Shown here: positions 1 through 8,256 of the stretch, one piece after another
How positions within the stretch are numbered: position 1 is the stretch's first letter
How the letters are laid out: every line of letters begins with the position of its first letter
NCBI GenBank assembly: GCA_050943675.1
Contig: JBMNPP010000022.1
Location: 1 to 21,474 of the forward strand
Length of the DNA stretch: 21,474 nucleotides
Source: Brooklawnia sp050943675
Lineage (GTDB): Bacteria; Actinomycetota; Actinomycetes; Propionibacteriales; Propionibacteriaceae
Reading direction: 5' to 3'
The notes under the pieces: model-generated
Told to the model about the DNA's origin: nothing
Seen by the model: the letters and a program-made list of their open reading frames with translations, nothing else
The model's database searches: none
Made by a program: the position numbers and the translations under genes

Positions 1-255
1 CACGCTACCAGCATCTGCCAATCTGCAGTCGGCATGCCCACCCCGACGGCCATCGAACACTGTTCCGAATTGGTCGCCATATTCCGTGAGAATTTGATAC
101 TAACACCCCACATTCATATATCGAGATACGAACAATGGTTCGCAAGAACGCTTGCTGAAACAGATGACATGGCTGGCCAAATTCGCACTAAATGCCATCG
201 GTGCAGTTTGATTACCCTATCTTTGGCACAGATGTCTATTTCAGAGGAATCGCGA
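1..255. other. Leader region upstream of the transport operon
   Basis: These 255 nt are clearly richer in A+T than the rest of the window. An open frame runs through them from 34 in phase with the solute-binding protein, but its residues resemble no signal peptide or domain, and the lipoprotein signal begins only after the ATG at 256. I read the region as non-coding leader with one promoter candidate at 94-122. No convincing terminator, tRNA or long inverted repeat was seen. Confidence 0.5.
94..122 (+). promoter_or_regulatory. Candidate sigma-70-type promoter of the peptide-import operon
   Basis: A TTGATA box at 94-99 (5 of 6 to the -35 consensus) is followed after 17 nt by TATATC at 117-122 (4 of 6 to the -10 consensus). 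It sits in the most AT-rich stretch of the window, about 130 nt upstream of the solute-binding protein start at 256. The long untranslated leader could hold regulation, but I see no clear operator or riboswitch in it. The call rests on box similarity and position only. Confidence 0.4.
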
Positions 256-1869
256 ATGGTGCCACCATCCGAGTTGTACCGAACCCACCTGGGGCAACGG
301 CGCTTGCCAAGACGCACTGCGCTGCGACTGGCCGCTGCCGGGGCGCTGGCCGCGACCGGCGTGGGCTCGCTGTCCGGGTGCAGCAGTGCCCAGGGGCCCG
401 TCGAACTTCCCCGCGATGCCGCACGAGGCGAGCCGGCCCGCGGCGGCCGGATGCGCATCGCCCGTCCGGCCAACTCCAAGGCCGAGACCCTTGATTCGGC
501 TGCCTCACTATCTGCGTACGAATACCTCGGAGCGCTGTACAACCGGCTGGTGCGGTTGGACGAGGAGGGCCAGCCGGTCCCCGACCTGGCCGTCGACTGG
601 GATGTCACCCCGGACGCCATGCGCTGGACGTTCCGGATGCGCGAGGGGGTCAGGTTCCATGACGGTCGGGTTTGCGACGCCCGCGATGCCGCCTTCACCC
701 TGGCGCATATCCTCGACCCTGATATCGGCTCACCACAGGCAGGGGTGCTCAGCACCGTCATGTCGGTTGGTGGCATCCAGGTACCCGACCCGACCACCCT
801 GGTCATCGAACTGGACGCACCGCACTCCGACCTGCCCTCACTGCTGACCGCATACCAGTGCTATGTGATGCCTGATGGGTCCAGCCTCGAAGAAATGCAG
901 ACCTCGGGCATCGGCACCGGCCCCTTCCAGCTGTCCAGTTTCCGCCCCGGCGGTCGCGGCACGGTCGAGGCCTTCGATGACCACTTCGCTGGCCGGCCGG
1001 TGCTGGACGGCATCGACTTCTTCTCGATCCAGGACACCCAGGCGCGGGTCAACGCCCTGATGGCCAAGCAGATCGACCTGATCTCGCAGACCAACCTGGA
1101 TTTTGCGACCGCACAGGTGGTGGCCGCATCATCAGCGGCAACCATCGCCCGGGTGGCCAACGGTCAGTGGTACGCGATCCCAACGCTGGCCACATCCGCT
1201 GATTTCAGCGACGTGCGGGTCCGCAAGGCACTCAAGCTGGCCTACGACCCGCAACGCATCCTCGACGTCGCGGTGCAGGGTGCTGGCACGATCGGGAACG
1301 ACAACCCGGTGGTCCCCACTGACGCTGCGCACCTGGACCTGCCGCACCAGCGCGATCCGGAGCGTGCCCGGGCACTGCTGGCCGAGGCCGGTTTCCCCAA
1401 TGGGCTGGAATTCGACCTGTCCACCTCGAACCTTGATCCGGTCTTCACCCCGATGGCCGTCTCGTTCGGCAACTCCATCGCCGATGCAGGATTCAAGGCC
1501 AACATCCGCAACGAATCAGCAGATTCGTACTACACCCAGGTGTGGATGATCAAACCCGCGATGGTGACGTACTGGTTCACTGGCCGTCCCGTCGACCAAC
1601 TGCTCAACCAGATCTTCCGCTCGGGCAGTTCGTACAACGAATCAGCGTGGTCGAACCCGGTCTTCGACCAGGTGCTCGACGCAGCCCGGGCCGAGGTCGA
1701 CGCCGACCGGCGCAACCAGCACTACCGCGACGCCCAGGAACTGATCATCAATGAGGGCGCCACGATCACACCGATCTTCGCCGACCGCCTGGTCGGCCTC
1801 AGCCGGGAGGTCCTGAATTACCACGAATACGGCTTCGAGTTCGACTACCTGCGAATCGGGCTGAGGTGA
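256..1869 (+). CDS. Dipeptide/oligopeptide ABC transporter solute-binding lipoprotein
   Basis: Extracytoplasmic receptor of a Dpp/Opp-type importer (SBP_bac_5 family), 537 aa. The start at 256 is chosen because AGAGGA at 243-248 lies 7 nt upstream and the next residues form a signal peptide: a twin-arginine pair (R19-R20 in PRRTALRL), a hydrophobic Ala/Leu stretch, and a lipobox LSGC with the lipidated Cys at about residue 42. Export by Tat followed by lipid anchoring is therefore likely. The mature part shows family hallmarks: ALYNRLVRLDEEG, then LAVDWDVTPDAMRWTFRMR and EGVRFHDG near the N-terminus, and GTGPFQL in the middle. The start at 34 would bury the signal peptide behind 74 extra residues and is rejected. 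The downstream permease follows after 4 nt. The ligand cannot be told: peptides are usual, but family members also bind nickel, sugars or opines. Confidence 0.9.
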   Translation: MVPPSELYRTHLGQRRLPRRTALRLAAAGALAATGVGSLSGCSSAQGPVELPRDAARGEPARGGRMRIARPANSKAETLDSAASLSAYEYLGALYNRLVRLDEEGQPVPDLAVDWDVTPDAMRWTFRMREGVRFHDGRVCDARDAAFTLAHILDPDIGSPQAGVLSTVMSVGGIQVPDPTTLVIELDAPHSDLPSLLTAYQCYVMPDGSSLEEMQTSGIGTGPFQLSSFRPGGRGTVEAFDDHFAGRPVLDGIDFFSIQDTQARVNALMAKQIDLISQTNLDFATAQVVAASSAATIARVANGQWYAIPTLATSADFSDVRVRKALKLAYDPQRILDVAVQGAGTIGNDNPVVPTDAAHLDLPHQRDPERARALLAEAGFPNGLEFDLSTSNLDPVFTPMAVSFGNSIADAGFKANIRNESADSYYTQVWMIKPAMVTYWFTGRPVDQLLNQIFRSGSSYNESAWSNPVFDQVLDAARAEVDADRRNQHYRDAQELIINEGATITPIFADRLVGLSREVLNYHEYGFEFDYLRIGLR

Positions 1870-1873
1870 ACCC

Positions 1874-2827
1874 ATGGTCCGGATGATCCTGGTCCGCCTG
1901 GGCACCGCCGTGGTGACGGTGTGGCTGGCCTCGCTATTCGTATTCATCGCTGTGCAGGCGCTGCCCGGCGATGTCGCCCAGCAGATCCTCGGCCAGGACG
2001 CCACGCCCGAGGCACTGCAGGCGATGCGCGACCAGATGGGGCTCGATCGTCCCATCGTCGAGCGCTACCTCGACTGGCTCGGCGGCCTGGTCACCGGTGA
2101 CATGGGCACCTCACTGGTCTCCGGTGAGCCGGTTGCTGGCACCCTGCTGGCCCACGCCCGCAACACACTGCTGATCGCGATCCCGACGATCCTGCTGGGC
2201 ATCACCCTGTCGGTGGTGCTGGGACTGATCGCCGGTCTGTACCGGGGTCGCGGCGCCGACCGCACCATCTCTGGCCTGGCACTGGTCGGTATGTCGATCC
2301 CCGAGTTCGTGACCGCCACCGTGCTGGTGCTGTTGTTCGCGATCGCGACACCGGTTTTCCCCGCGGTCGTGATCGACGGCCCCGAGGCACGGGTGAGCGA
2401 GTTGTTGCCCTTCACGGTGCTGCCAGTGATCGTGCTGACAATCTCGATGGCGGCCTACATCATCCGGATGACCCGCACCGGTGTCATCGATGCCATGGCC
2501 GCCGAATTCGTCACCACTGCCGAACTGAAGGGTGTCCGCCCCTCCCGTGTCGTGCTGCGGCACGGGCTGCCGACCGCCATCCTGCCCACACTCAACGTGA
2601 TCGCCATCAACATCGCCTGGCTAATCGGTGGCGTCGTCGTGGTCGAGGCCGTATTCAACTATCCCGGCATGGGATCTCTCATGATCGAATCAGTCCACAA
2701 CCGTGACCTGCCGGTGATCCAGGCGGTCGCGGTGCTGTCGGCCTCGGTTTACGCGTTGACCAACCTCGGCGCGGACCTGGTGGCCATGGCACTTGATCCT
2801 CGCCAGCGGACCAGGAGGTACCACTGA
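1874..2827 (+). CDS. Peptide ABC transporter permease, DppB/OppB type
   Basis: First transmembrane subunit of the importer, 317 aa, about the usual length for DppB/OppB. An N-terminal membrane segment (residues about 5-30) is followed by the extracytoplasmic loop typical of this subunit (LPGDVAQQILG to GDMGTSL, about 30-80). Several more hydrophobic segments follow (about 98-122, 133-160, 178-197, 240-262, 283-307). The EAA loop that contacts the ATPase lies at about 214-240 (TTAELKGV...LPTAILPTL). GAGGTGA at 1863-1869, spanning the preceding stop, supports the ATG at 1874. The gene starts 4 nt after the solute-binding protein and ends in a TGATG overlap with the next permease, so translation is probably coupled. 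Confidence 0.93.
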   Translation: MVRMILVRLGTAVVTVWLASLFVFIAVQALPGDVAQQILGQDATPEALQAMRDQMGLDRPIVERYLDWLGGLVTGDMGTSLVSGEPVAGTLLAHARNTLLIAIPTILLGITLSVVLGLIAGLYRGRGADRTISGLALVGMSIPEFVTATVLVLLFAIATPVFPAVVIDGPEARVSELLPFTVLPVIVLTISMAAYIIRMTRTGVIDAMAAEFVTTAELKGVRPSRVVLRHGLPTAILPTLNVIAINIAWLIGGVVVVEAVFNYPGMGSLMIESVHNRDLPVIQAVAVLSASVYALTNLGADLVAMALDPRQRTRRYH

Positions 2828-3750
2828 TGAGCCGGCTCCCCGATGCCCGCACCAGCAACACGCTGCCGCAAGCCGAGCCCGACCAGGAACAGGCCCGCCT
2901 GCCACTGCGAGTGCGAATCGGCCGCGCGCTGCGTGAGACACCCAGCCTGACCGTGGGGCTGGTCCTGGTCGGCCTGCACATCGTCCTGGCACTGCTCGCA
3001 CCCTGGCTGACGCCCTATAGCGCCACCCTGTCCACACCCGAGATGGCACTGTACGGGCCCAACTCCGAGCACTGGCTGGGCACCGACCAGTATGGCCGTG
3101 ACGTGCTCACCCGCACCCTGCACGGCGGACGCTACGCCCTGCGGGTGGCTGTCCTGGCCACCACCGTCGCGGTTGCACTGGGGACCCTGATCGGTGTCAT
3201 GAGCGCCTACCTGCGGGGGGCCTTCGACATGGTCGTGATGCGCATCGTGGATGCCATGCTGTCGATCCCGACCATCCTTTCCATGCTGGTGATCGTGACC
3301 GTCTTCGGCAACGGCCTGCCGGTGATCGTGCTGGCCGTCACGATCATCTACACCCCGGCAGTCACCCGGGTGGTGCGCGGCGCAGCGTCCTCGGTGGTAC
3401 CACTCGACTTCGTCACCGCAGCCCGCGCCCGTGGCGAGAACGCCTTCTCAATCGTCTTCCGCGAGATCCTGCCGTCGATCCCGGGGGTGATCCTGGTCGA
3501 GTACGCGATGCGTGCCAGTTGGGTGATCCTGCTGGTGTCGACCCTGTCCTTCCTGGGTTTCGGCGCCAACCCACCCACCCCGGACTGGGGCCTGATGATC
3601 TCGGAGGGACGCACCGCCCTGACGGTCGTCCCGATGGCCACCATCGCCCCGATCGTGGCCCTGGCCACCCTGGTGATCGGGATGTCCTCGCTGGCCGATG
3701 GCCTGACCAGCCGCCTGGGTGTCGACCGCCTGCAGCGAGGTGCCGCATGA
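2827..3750 (+). CDS. Peptide ABC transporter permease, DppC/OppC type
   Basis: Second transmembrane subunit, 307 aa. It has the DppC/OppC layout: a polar cytoplasmic N-terminus of about 40 residues, a first membrane segment (about 41-62), the hallmark HWLGTDQYGRDVLTR at 82-96, four to five further hydrophobic segments, and the ATPase-contacting loop FVTAARARGENAFSIV at 195-210 followed by ILPSIPGV. The start ATG at 2827 overlaps the upstream stop (TGATG) and has a strong AGGAGGT at 2813-2819, 7 nt away. Its own stop overlaps the ATPase start (ATGA, 3747-3750). It pairs with the preceding permease to form the heterodimeric channel. Confidence 0.94.
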   Translation: MSRLPDARTSNTLPQAEPDQEQARLPLRVRIGRALRETPSLTVGLVLVGLHIVLALLAPWLTPYSATLSTPEMALYGPNSEHWLGTDQYGRDVLTRTLHGGRYALRVAVLATTVAVALGTLIGVMSAYLRGAFDMVVMRIVDAMLSIPTILSMLVIVTVFGNGLPVIVLAVTIIYTPAVTRVVRGAASSVVPLDFVTAARARGENAFSIVFREILPSIPGVILVEYAMRASWVILLVSTLSFLGFGANPPTPDWGLMISEGRTALTVVPMATIAPIVALATLVIGMSSLADGLTSRLGVDRLQRGAA

Positions 3751-5540
3751 GCCAGCCCCAGCCCTTCGTCCGGGTCGAGGACCTGTCGATCTCGTACCGG
3801 ACCGGCCACAACCAGCCAGCCATCGACGTGACCCACGATGTCGACCTGTCGGTTGATACCGGCCAGACCCTGGCCATCGTCGGCGAGTCCGGGTCTGGCA
3901 AGTCGACGGTTGCCCGCACGCTGCTGGCCTTCCTGCGTGGCGGCTCGTTCATCCGTTCTGGTCGGGTCCTGGTCGGCGATACCGATGTCTTCGCACTGTC
4001 CGGTCAGGCACTGCGCGAGCATCGGGGCGGCACAGTCGCCCTGGTGGCACAAAACGCCGGGCAGGCGTTGACCCCTTCGATGCGGGCCGGCCGGCAGATC
4101 GCCGAGGCACTGCAGGTACACGGGCGCCCGGCCAGCGATGAACTGATCGCGGCACTGCTGGAGCAGGTGCGCCTGCCAGCCCGGGTCGCCCGCGCCTACC
4201 CCCACGAGTTGTCCGGCGGGCAGCAGCAACGCGTGGCGATCGCGATGGCAGTTGCCGCGCGTCCCCGAGTGCTGGTGCTTGATGAACCCACCACCGCACT
4301 CGACGTGGTGACCCAGGCCAGTGTGCTGCGACTGCTGCGCGACCTGGCCCATGAATTGCAGACTGCCACCCTGCTGGTCTCCCACGACCTGGGTGTGGTG
4401 GCCGGGATGGCCGATGAAGTGGCCGTGATGCGGGCCGGCCGGATCGTCGAGCATGCCGCCGCCACCCAGGTGCTGCGCACCCCCAGCCACCCGTACACCC
4501 GCGAATTGCTGGCCTCGGCACCCCGGCTGGATGAGGACGGCCTGGTCGAGTTGGCCGAGGACGGCTCACGCAGGATACGGCCGCGTCCCGAGCTTGGTGA
4601 TCCGGCGGTGGTTGTTGAGGGAACTGACGTCGAGGTGACCTACGGCCGCGGCGGGCGCGCCAAGCGCGCAGTGCAGGGGGTCGACATCAGGATCAGGCGC
4701 GGCGAGATCCTGGCCCTGGTCGGCGAATCGGGCTCGGGCAAGTCGACGCTTGCCTGGGCGGTGGCCGGACTCAACCCGATCAGCAATGGCACCCTCTACT
4801 ACACCGGGGGCCAGACCGAGGATGCCCAGGATCCCGGCGAGCATGACCTCTCGCTGCCGGTGCGCAAGCGCCCACTCGACCTGCGGCGGCTGATTCAGCT
4901 GGCCTTCCAGAACGCCGACACCGCGCTCAACCCGCGGGTCACCATCGGCACCTCGCTGGCGCGGCCACTGCGCCTGTTCCACAGGGTGCCGCGTGAGCGG
5001 ATCGGGGAACGCCAACAGCAACTGATGGAACAGGTCGACCTGCCGGCGAGTTTCCTGCGACGGCTGCCCGGCCAACTCTCGGGCGGCCAGCGGCAGCGCG
5101 TTGGCATCGCGCGGGCCCTGGCTGGTGATCCCTCGATCATCATTGCTGACGAGATCACCACCGCCCTGGATGTGTCGGTGCAGGCCCAGGTGCTGCGGCT
5201 GCTGGACGATATCCGCCGCGATGAGAACCTGTCCTGCGTGTTCATCAGCCACGACCTGGCGGTCGTCCGCGGTATCGCCGACCGCGTGATGGTGATGCAT
5301 GCTGCTCGCGTGGTCGAGGAGGGTCCGGTGGGGCTGGTCTTCGCCAATCCCCGGCACCCCTACACCAGGGAATTGCTGGCCGCCACATTGTCGGCGCCCG
5401 GCGAGGATGACGACCAGGGCGATCCGCTGGGGCAACTCACCGAGGAACGGACCTGGGTGAGCGACGAATCGGATGGCTGGGAGGATTCCGGACAGGGTCA
5501 TCGCTGGCGGCGATGGCGGACGCCGGAAGGAACAAATTGA
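3747..5540 (+). CDS. Peptide ABC transporter ATPase, DppD-DppF fusion with two nucleotide-binding domains
   Basis: Energises the importer; one 597-aa chain replaces the usual separate D and F ATPases. Domain 1 has Walker A GESGSGKST at 46-54, signature LSGGQQQR at 155-162 and Walker B VLVLDEP at 175-181. Domain 2 has Walker A at 326-334, signature LSGGQRQR at 444-451 and Walker B with D468-E469. Each half ends in the oligopeptide-transporter C-terminal motif (HPYTRELLA). Domain 2 has DEITTALD in place of the common DEPTTALD, so the Pro after the catalytic Glu is Ile; the catalytic residues are intact. The ATG at 3747 overlaps the permease stop and has GAGG at 3737-3740. A longer frame from 3519 lies over the permease and is rejected. 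Such fusions are well known in actinobacteria. Confidence 0.94.
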   Translation: MSQPQPFVRVEDLSISYRTGHNQPAIDVTHDVDLSVDTGQTLAIVGESGSGKSTVARTLLAFLRGGSFIRSGRVLVGDTDVFALSGQALREHRGGTVALVAQNAGQALTPSMRAGRQIAEALQVHGRPASDELIAALLEQVRLPARVARAYPHELSGGQQQRVAIAMAVAARPRVLVLDEPTTALDVVTQASVLRLLRDLAHELQTATLLVSHDLGVVAGMADEVAVMRAGRIVEHAAATQVLRTPSHPYTRELLASAPRLDEDGLVELAEDGSRRIRPRPELGDPAVVVEGTDVEVTYGRGGRAKRAVQGVDIRIRRGEILALVGESGSGKSTLAWAVAGLNPISNGTLYYTGGQTEDAQDPGEHDLSLPVRKRPLDLRRLIQLAFQNADTALNPRVTIGTSLARPLRLFHRVPRERIGERQQQLMEQVDLPASFLRRLPGQLSGGQRQRVGIARALAGDPSIIIADEITTALDVSVQAQVLRLLDDIRRDENLSCVFISHDLAVVRGIADRVMVMHAARVVEEGPVGLVFANPRHPYTRELLAATLSAPGEDDDQGDPLGQLTEERTWVSDESDGWEDSGQGHRWRRWRTPEGTN

Positions 5541-7606
5541 GTTTGCGACTTATCCACCCAGATGAACTGCCACACCAAACCGAGGTACGGCACGCCTGGA
5601 TACCGATGGCTGACGGTGTGCGGCTGCACGCCCGCATCTGGCTGCCCGTCGATGCCCGGACCAACCCGGTGCCCGCACTGCTGGAGTACCTGCCGTACCG
5701 CAAGTCTGACTGGACCGCGGTACGGGATGGGGAACGGCACCCCTGGTATGCCGGGCACGGCTATGCCTCGGTGCGGGTGGACATCCGGGGCACCGGCGAT
5801 TCCGAGGGGCTCTTTGAGGACGAATATTCCCGGATCGAACTGGACGACGGCCTGGCGGTCATCGCCTGGCTGGCCGGACAGCCCTGGTGCACCGGTGCCG
5901 TGGGCATGTTCGGCATCTCCTGGGGTGGCTTCAATGGCCTGCAACTGGCGGCACTGCGCCCGGCCGCACTGAAAGCGGTCGTGACGGTGTGCGCCACCGA
6001 CGACCGCTTCGACAATGATGTGCACTACACCGGCGGCTCGGTCCTCGGTATCGACATGAGTGCCTGGGCCGGCACCATGCTCGCGTTCTCGTCGCGGCCA
6101 CCCGACCCCCTGCATGTCGGCCCGAACTGGCGCGAGATGTGGCAGGACCGCATCGAGCACCTGACTCCCCCGCTGGCCACCTGGCTGTCGCACCAGACCC
6201 GGGACGACTACTGGCGGCACGGCTCGGTCTGCGAAGACTACTCCGCCATCCAGGCCGCAGTACTGGCTGTTGGCGGTTGGGCAGACCCCTATCACGACAC
6301 GGTGTTGCGGCTGGTGCAGCACCTGCCCGGCCCCGCCCGCGGCATCCTCGGGCCCTGGGCGCACCAGTACCCGGACCGCGCGAACCAGCCCGGGCCGGCT
6401 ATCGGCTTCCTGCAGGAGACCCTCCGCTGGTGGGACCACTGGCTGAAGGGCGAGGACACCGGGGTTCTTGATGATCCGGAATTACGGGTTTTCATCGAGG
6501 ATTCGCGCGCGCCGGTGCCCACACCCGGTGATGTGCCCGGGGTCTGGCTGGCCACTCAGTGGCCCACCCCGGAGGTGACCGCCAGTGAGCGGGCCCTCCC
6601 GCGGGCCAACGTGCCCGCCCGGGATGGCTGGGTCACGGTGCGCAGCCCGCAGCACACCGGTATCGATTCCGGCAAATTCTTCCCCTATGGCAACCTCACC
6701 GACCTTCCATCCGACCAGCGCGCCGAGGATGGCCGGGGCGTGGCCTTCGAGATCCTGGTCGCTGATGAACGGGTCACGCTGCTGGGCCGGCCAGTGGTGC
6801 GGCTGCTGCTCGACAGCAGCACCCCACGCGCCCAGGTGATTGCCCGGCTGTGCGATGTGGCTCCCGACGGCTCTTCGCGGCTGCTGAGCCGGGGCGTGCT
6901 GAACCTGTCAGCGCGCAATGGGCGCGACCGGATCGAGCACTTCACCCCCGGCCGGGCAGAGCAGGTCAGCATCGAACTCAACAGCCTCGGGGTGCGTCTG
7001 GCCGCAGGTCACGCCCTGCGGCTGGTGCTGTCGTCGGCCTACTGGCCCTGGGTCTGGCCGCAGGCCGGGACCGGCGAACTGCGCGTCCACCTGCCATCCA
7101 GTTCGATTGAACTGCCAGTCCTTGGCCCCCAGCGCGTCCCGGAAGCCGACGAGGTCGTGTGGCAGGCGCCCGAGCAGGCCCTGCAACTGGAGCCGGTCAC
7201 CTTCCACCACGTGCGTCCCGTGGGGCCGGACGGCACCGAAATGGCCCAGCGCGAGGTGCGGCACGACGCAGAATCGGGGCGCTGGACGTTGCTGGTCGAT
7301 CCGGGATACGGCGGTTCACGCACGTATCCCAATGGGCTGACCTATGGCGAACAGGCCCAGGAGATATACACCATCACCGCTGATGATCCGCTGTCGGCCA
7401 CCGCCACCTCACGCTGGCGGCTGCGGTTGGGCCGCGGTGATTGGCAGGTCGCGGTGAGCACCAACCAGGAACTGCGCTGCGACACCGACGACTTCATCAT
7501 CGAGGCCAATGTGGTCGCCGAGGTGCTTGACGCCCAGGGCAACCAGCCCACCGAAACCCTGGTGCAACGCGAGTGGCAGTTGCGCATTCCACGAACCGCC
7601 GGCTGA
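5537..7606 (+). CDS. CocE/NonD-family (peptidase S15-type) alpha/beta hydrolase
   Basis: Serine hydrolase related to cocaine esterase and Xaa-Pro dipeptidyl-peptidase, about 689 aa. No signal peptide is seen, so it should act in the cytoplasm. The N-terminal beta-hairpin region has VRHAWIPMADGVRLHARIWL. The nucleophile is Ser128 in GISWGGFN, the acid is probably Asp250 in GGWADPY, and the base His276 in GPWAHQYP. The PepX_C-like jelly-roll domain makes up about the last 280 residues. Start choice: TTG at 5537 overlaps the ATPase stop (TTGA) and has GGAAGGA at 5525-5531; an ATG at 5513 lacks a good ribosome site and would overlap the ATPase by 28 nt. Coupling to a peptide importer suggests cleavage of an imported peptide, amide or ester, but activities in this family vary widely and the substrate is unknown. 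Confidence 0.85.
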   Translation: MSLRLIHPDELPHQTEVRHAWIPMADGVRLHARIWLPVDARTNPVPALLEYLPYRKSDWTAVRDGERHPWYAGHGYASVRVDIRGTGDSEGLFEDEYSRIELDDGLAVIAWLAGQPWCTGAVGMFGISWGGFNGLQLAALRPAALKAVVTVCATDDRFDNDVHYTGGSVLGIDMSAWAGTMLAFSSRPPDPLHVGPNWREMWQDRIEHLTPPLATWLSHQTRDDYWRHGSVCEDYSAIQAAVLAVGGWADPYHDTVLRLVQHLPGPARGILGPWAHQYPDRANQPGPAIGFLQETLRWWDHWLKGEDTGVLDDPELRVFIEDSRAPVPTPGDVPGVWLATQWPTPEVTASERALPRANVPARDGWVTVRSPQHTGIDSGKFFPYGNLTDLPSDQRAEDGRGVAFEILVADERVTLLGRPVVRLLLDSSTPRAQVIARLCDVAPDGSSRLLSRGVLNLSARNGRDRIEHFTPGRAEQVSIELNSLGVRLAAGHALRLVLSSAYWPWVWPQAGTGELRVHLPSSSIELPVLGPQRVPEADEVVWQAPEQALQLEPVTFHHVRPVGPDGTEMAQREVRHDAESGRWTLLVDPGYGGSRTYPNGLTYGEQAQEIYTITADDPLSATATSRWRLRLGRGDWQVAVSTNQELRCDTDDFIIEANVVAEVLDAQGNQPTETLVQREWQLRIPRTAG

Positions 7607-7617
7607 GGTGTCGCGGG

Positions 7618-8256
7618 TCAGTCAGCCTCGTGGAAGTCGCGGTAGATCCAGGACGGCACCTGGCCGCCGGTCAGCCAGGCCTTCCAGACCTGCCAGGTGA
7701 CCGGGATGGCCAGCATCAACCGGATATTGAGCCCGGTCCATGGATGCACCGGCCGGACATCGCTGATCACCTCGAAACGCACCTGGCCGGCACGCTGCCC
7801 AGCCAGTGCTGCGCACACATCCAGGGTCCGACCAGCGTGGGTTACGCGCAGCCAGGTGTGCCCCGCCAGCCACCATGGTTGCCGCACACCCTCGGAGTCA
7901 AAGCGAACGCGCGCGGCGTGGACGACCTGCACGTGGTAGCCCAGCCCGGCCAGCAGGCGCCCCAGGGCGAGGTTGTATTGCAGGGCGCAGCCACGGCTGT
8001 TCCTGAATGCCCGGCTGGACCCCTCCCAGAGGTGCCACAGCGAGTACCAGGTGAACTTCTGGTTGACCAGAGCAGTGGCATAGTCGACCAGCTCCCAGCC
8101 GTCGAGCCGGCTGTCCAGGCAATCGTCCAGGGCCTCATCGAGGTCGCGCACATCCCGCGGCAGGCTCAGGGCTGGCTCAGGTGCCCGCGCCAGCACGGGT
8201 GCGACCGCGATCGCAACCAATCCTGCCCCTGCGGCGAGCAACCCCTTGCGCTCCAT
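7618..8256 (-). CDS. Exported transglutaminase-like (papain-fold) protein
   Basis: A 212-aa protein with a probable N-terminal signal or membrane anchor (basic start MERKG, then hydrophobic Leu/Ala/Val to about residue 24, ending in ALA-type small residues). The rest has the circularly ordered Cys-His-Asp pattern of the transglutaminase-like superfamily: Cys90 in RGCALQYN, His133 in AGHTWLRV and Asp146 in RTLDVCA. Arylamine N-acetyltransferases share this fold, but length and context do not favour that. ATG at 8256 is preferred over GTG at 8259 because AAGGAGG at 8264-8270 is 7 nt away and the ATG overlaps the upstream stop (TGATG). It is co-transcribed with the glycosyltransferase, so a cell-envelope role is reasonable. 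The reaction and substrate are not determined. Confidence 0.65.
   Translation of the reverse strand: MERKGLLAAGAGLVAIAVAPVLARAPEPALSLPRDVRDLDEALDDCLDSRLDGWELVDYATALVNQKFTWYSLWHLWEGSSRAFRNSRGCALQYNLALGRLLAGLGYHVQVVHAARVRFDSEGVRQPWWLAGHTWLRVTHAGRTLDVCAALAGQRAGQVRFEVISDVRPVHPWTGLNIRLMLAIPVTWQVWKAWLTGGQVPSWIYRDFHEAD

Noticed and set aside
34..255. In-frame N-terminal extension of the solute-binding protein from an ATG at 34
   Set aside because: The extra 74 residues have no signal or domain character and would place the Tat/lipobox signal in the interior; a good ribosome site precedes the ATG at 256.
3519..3746. Upstream extension of the ATPase frame over the second permease
   Set aside because: It lies entirely in an alternative frame of a well-supported permease, and ATG 3747 has a ribosome site and a normal N-terminus.
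3348..4490. Long minus-strand open frame opposite the permease and ATPase genes
   Set aside because: GC-rich coding DNA commonly leaves the opposite strand open; the translation is His/Gly/Gln-rich with no recognisable domain, and the plus-strand genes are certain.
5498..6439. Minus-strand open frame opposite the hydrolase gene
   Set aside because: Low-complexity shadow of a clear coding frame; no ribosome site or domain.
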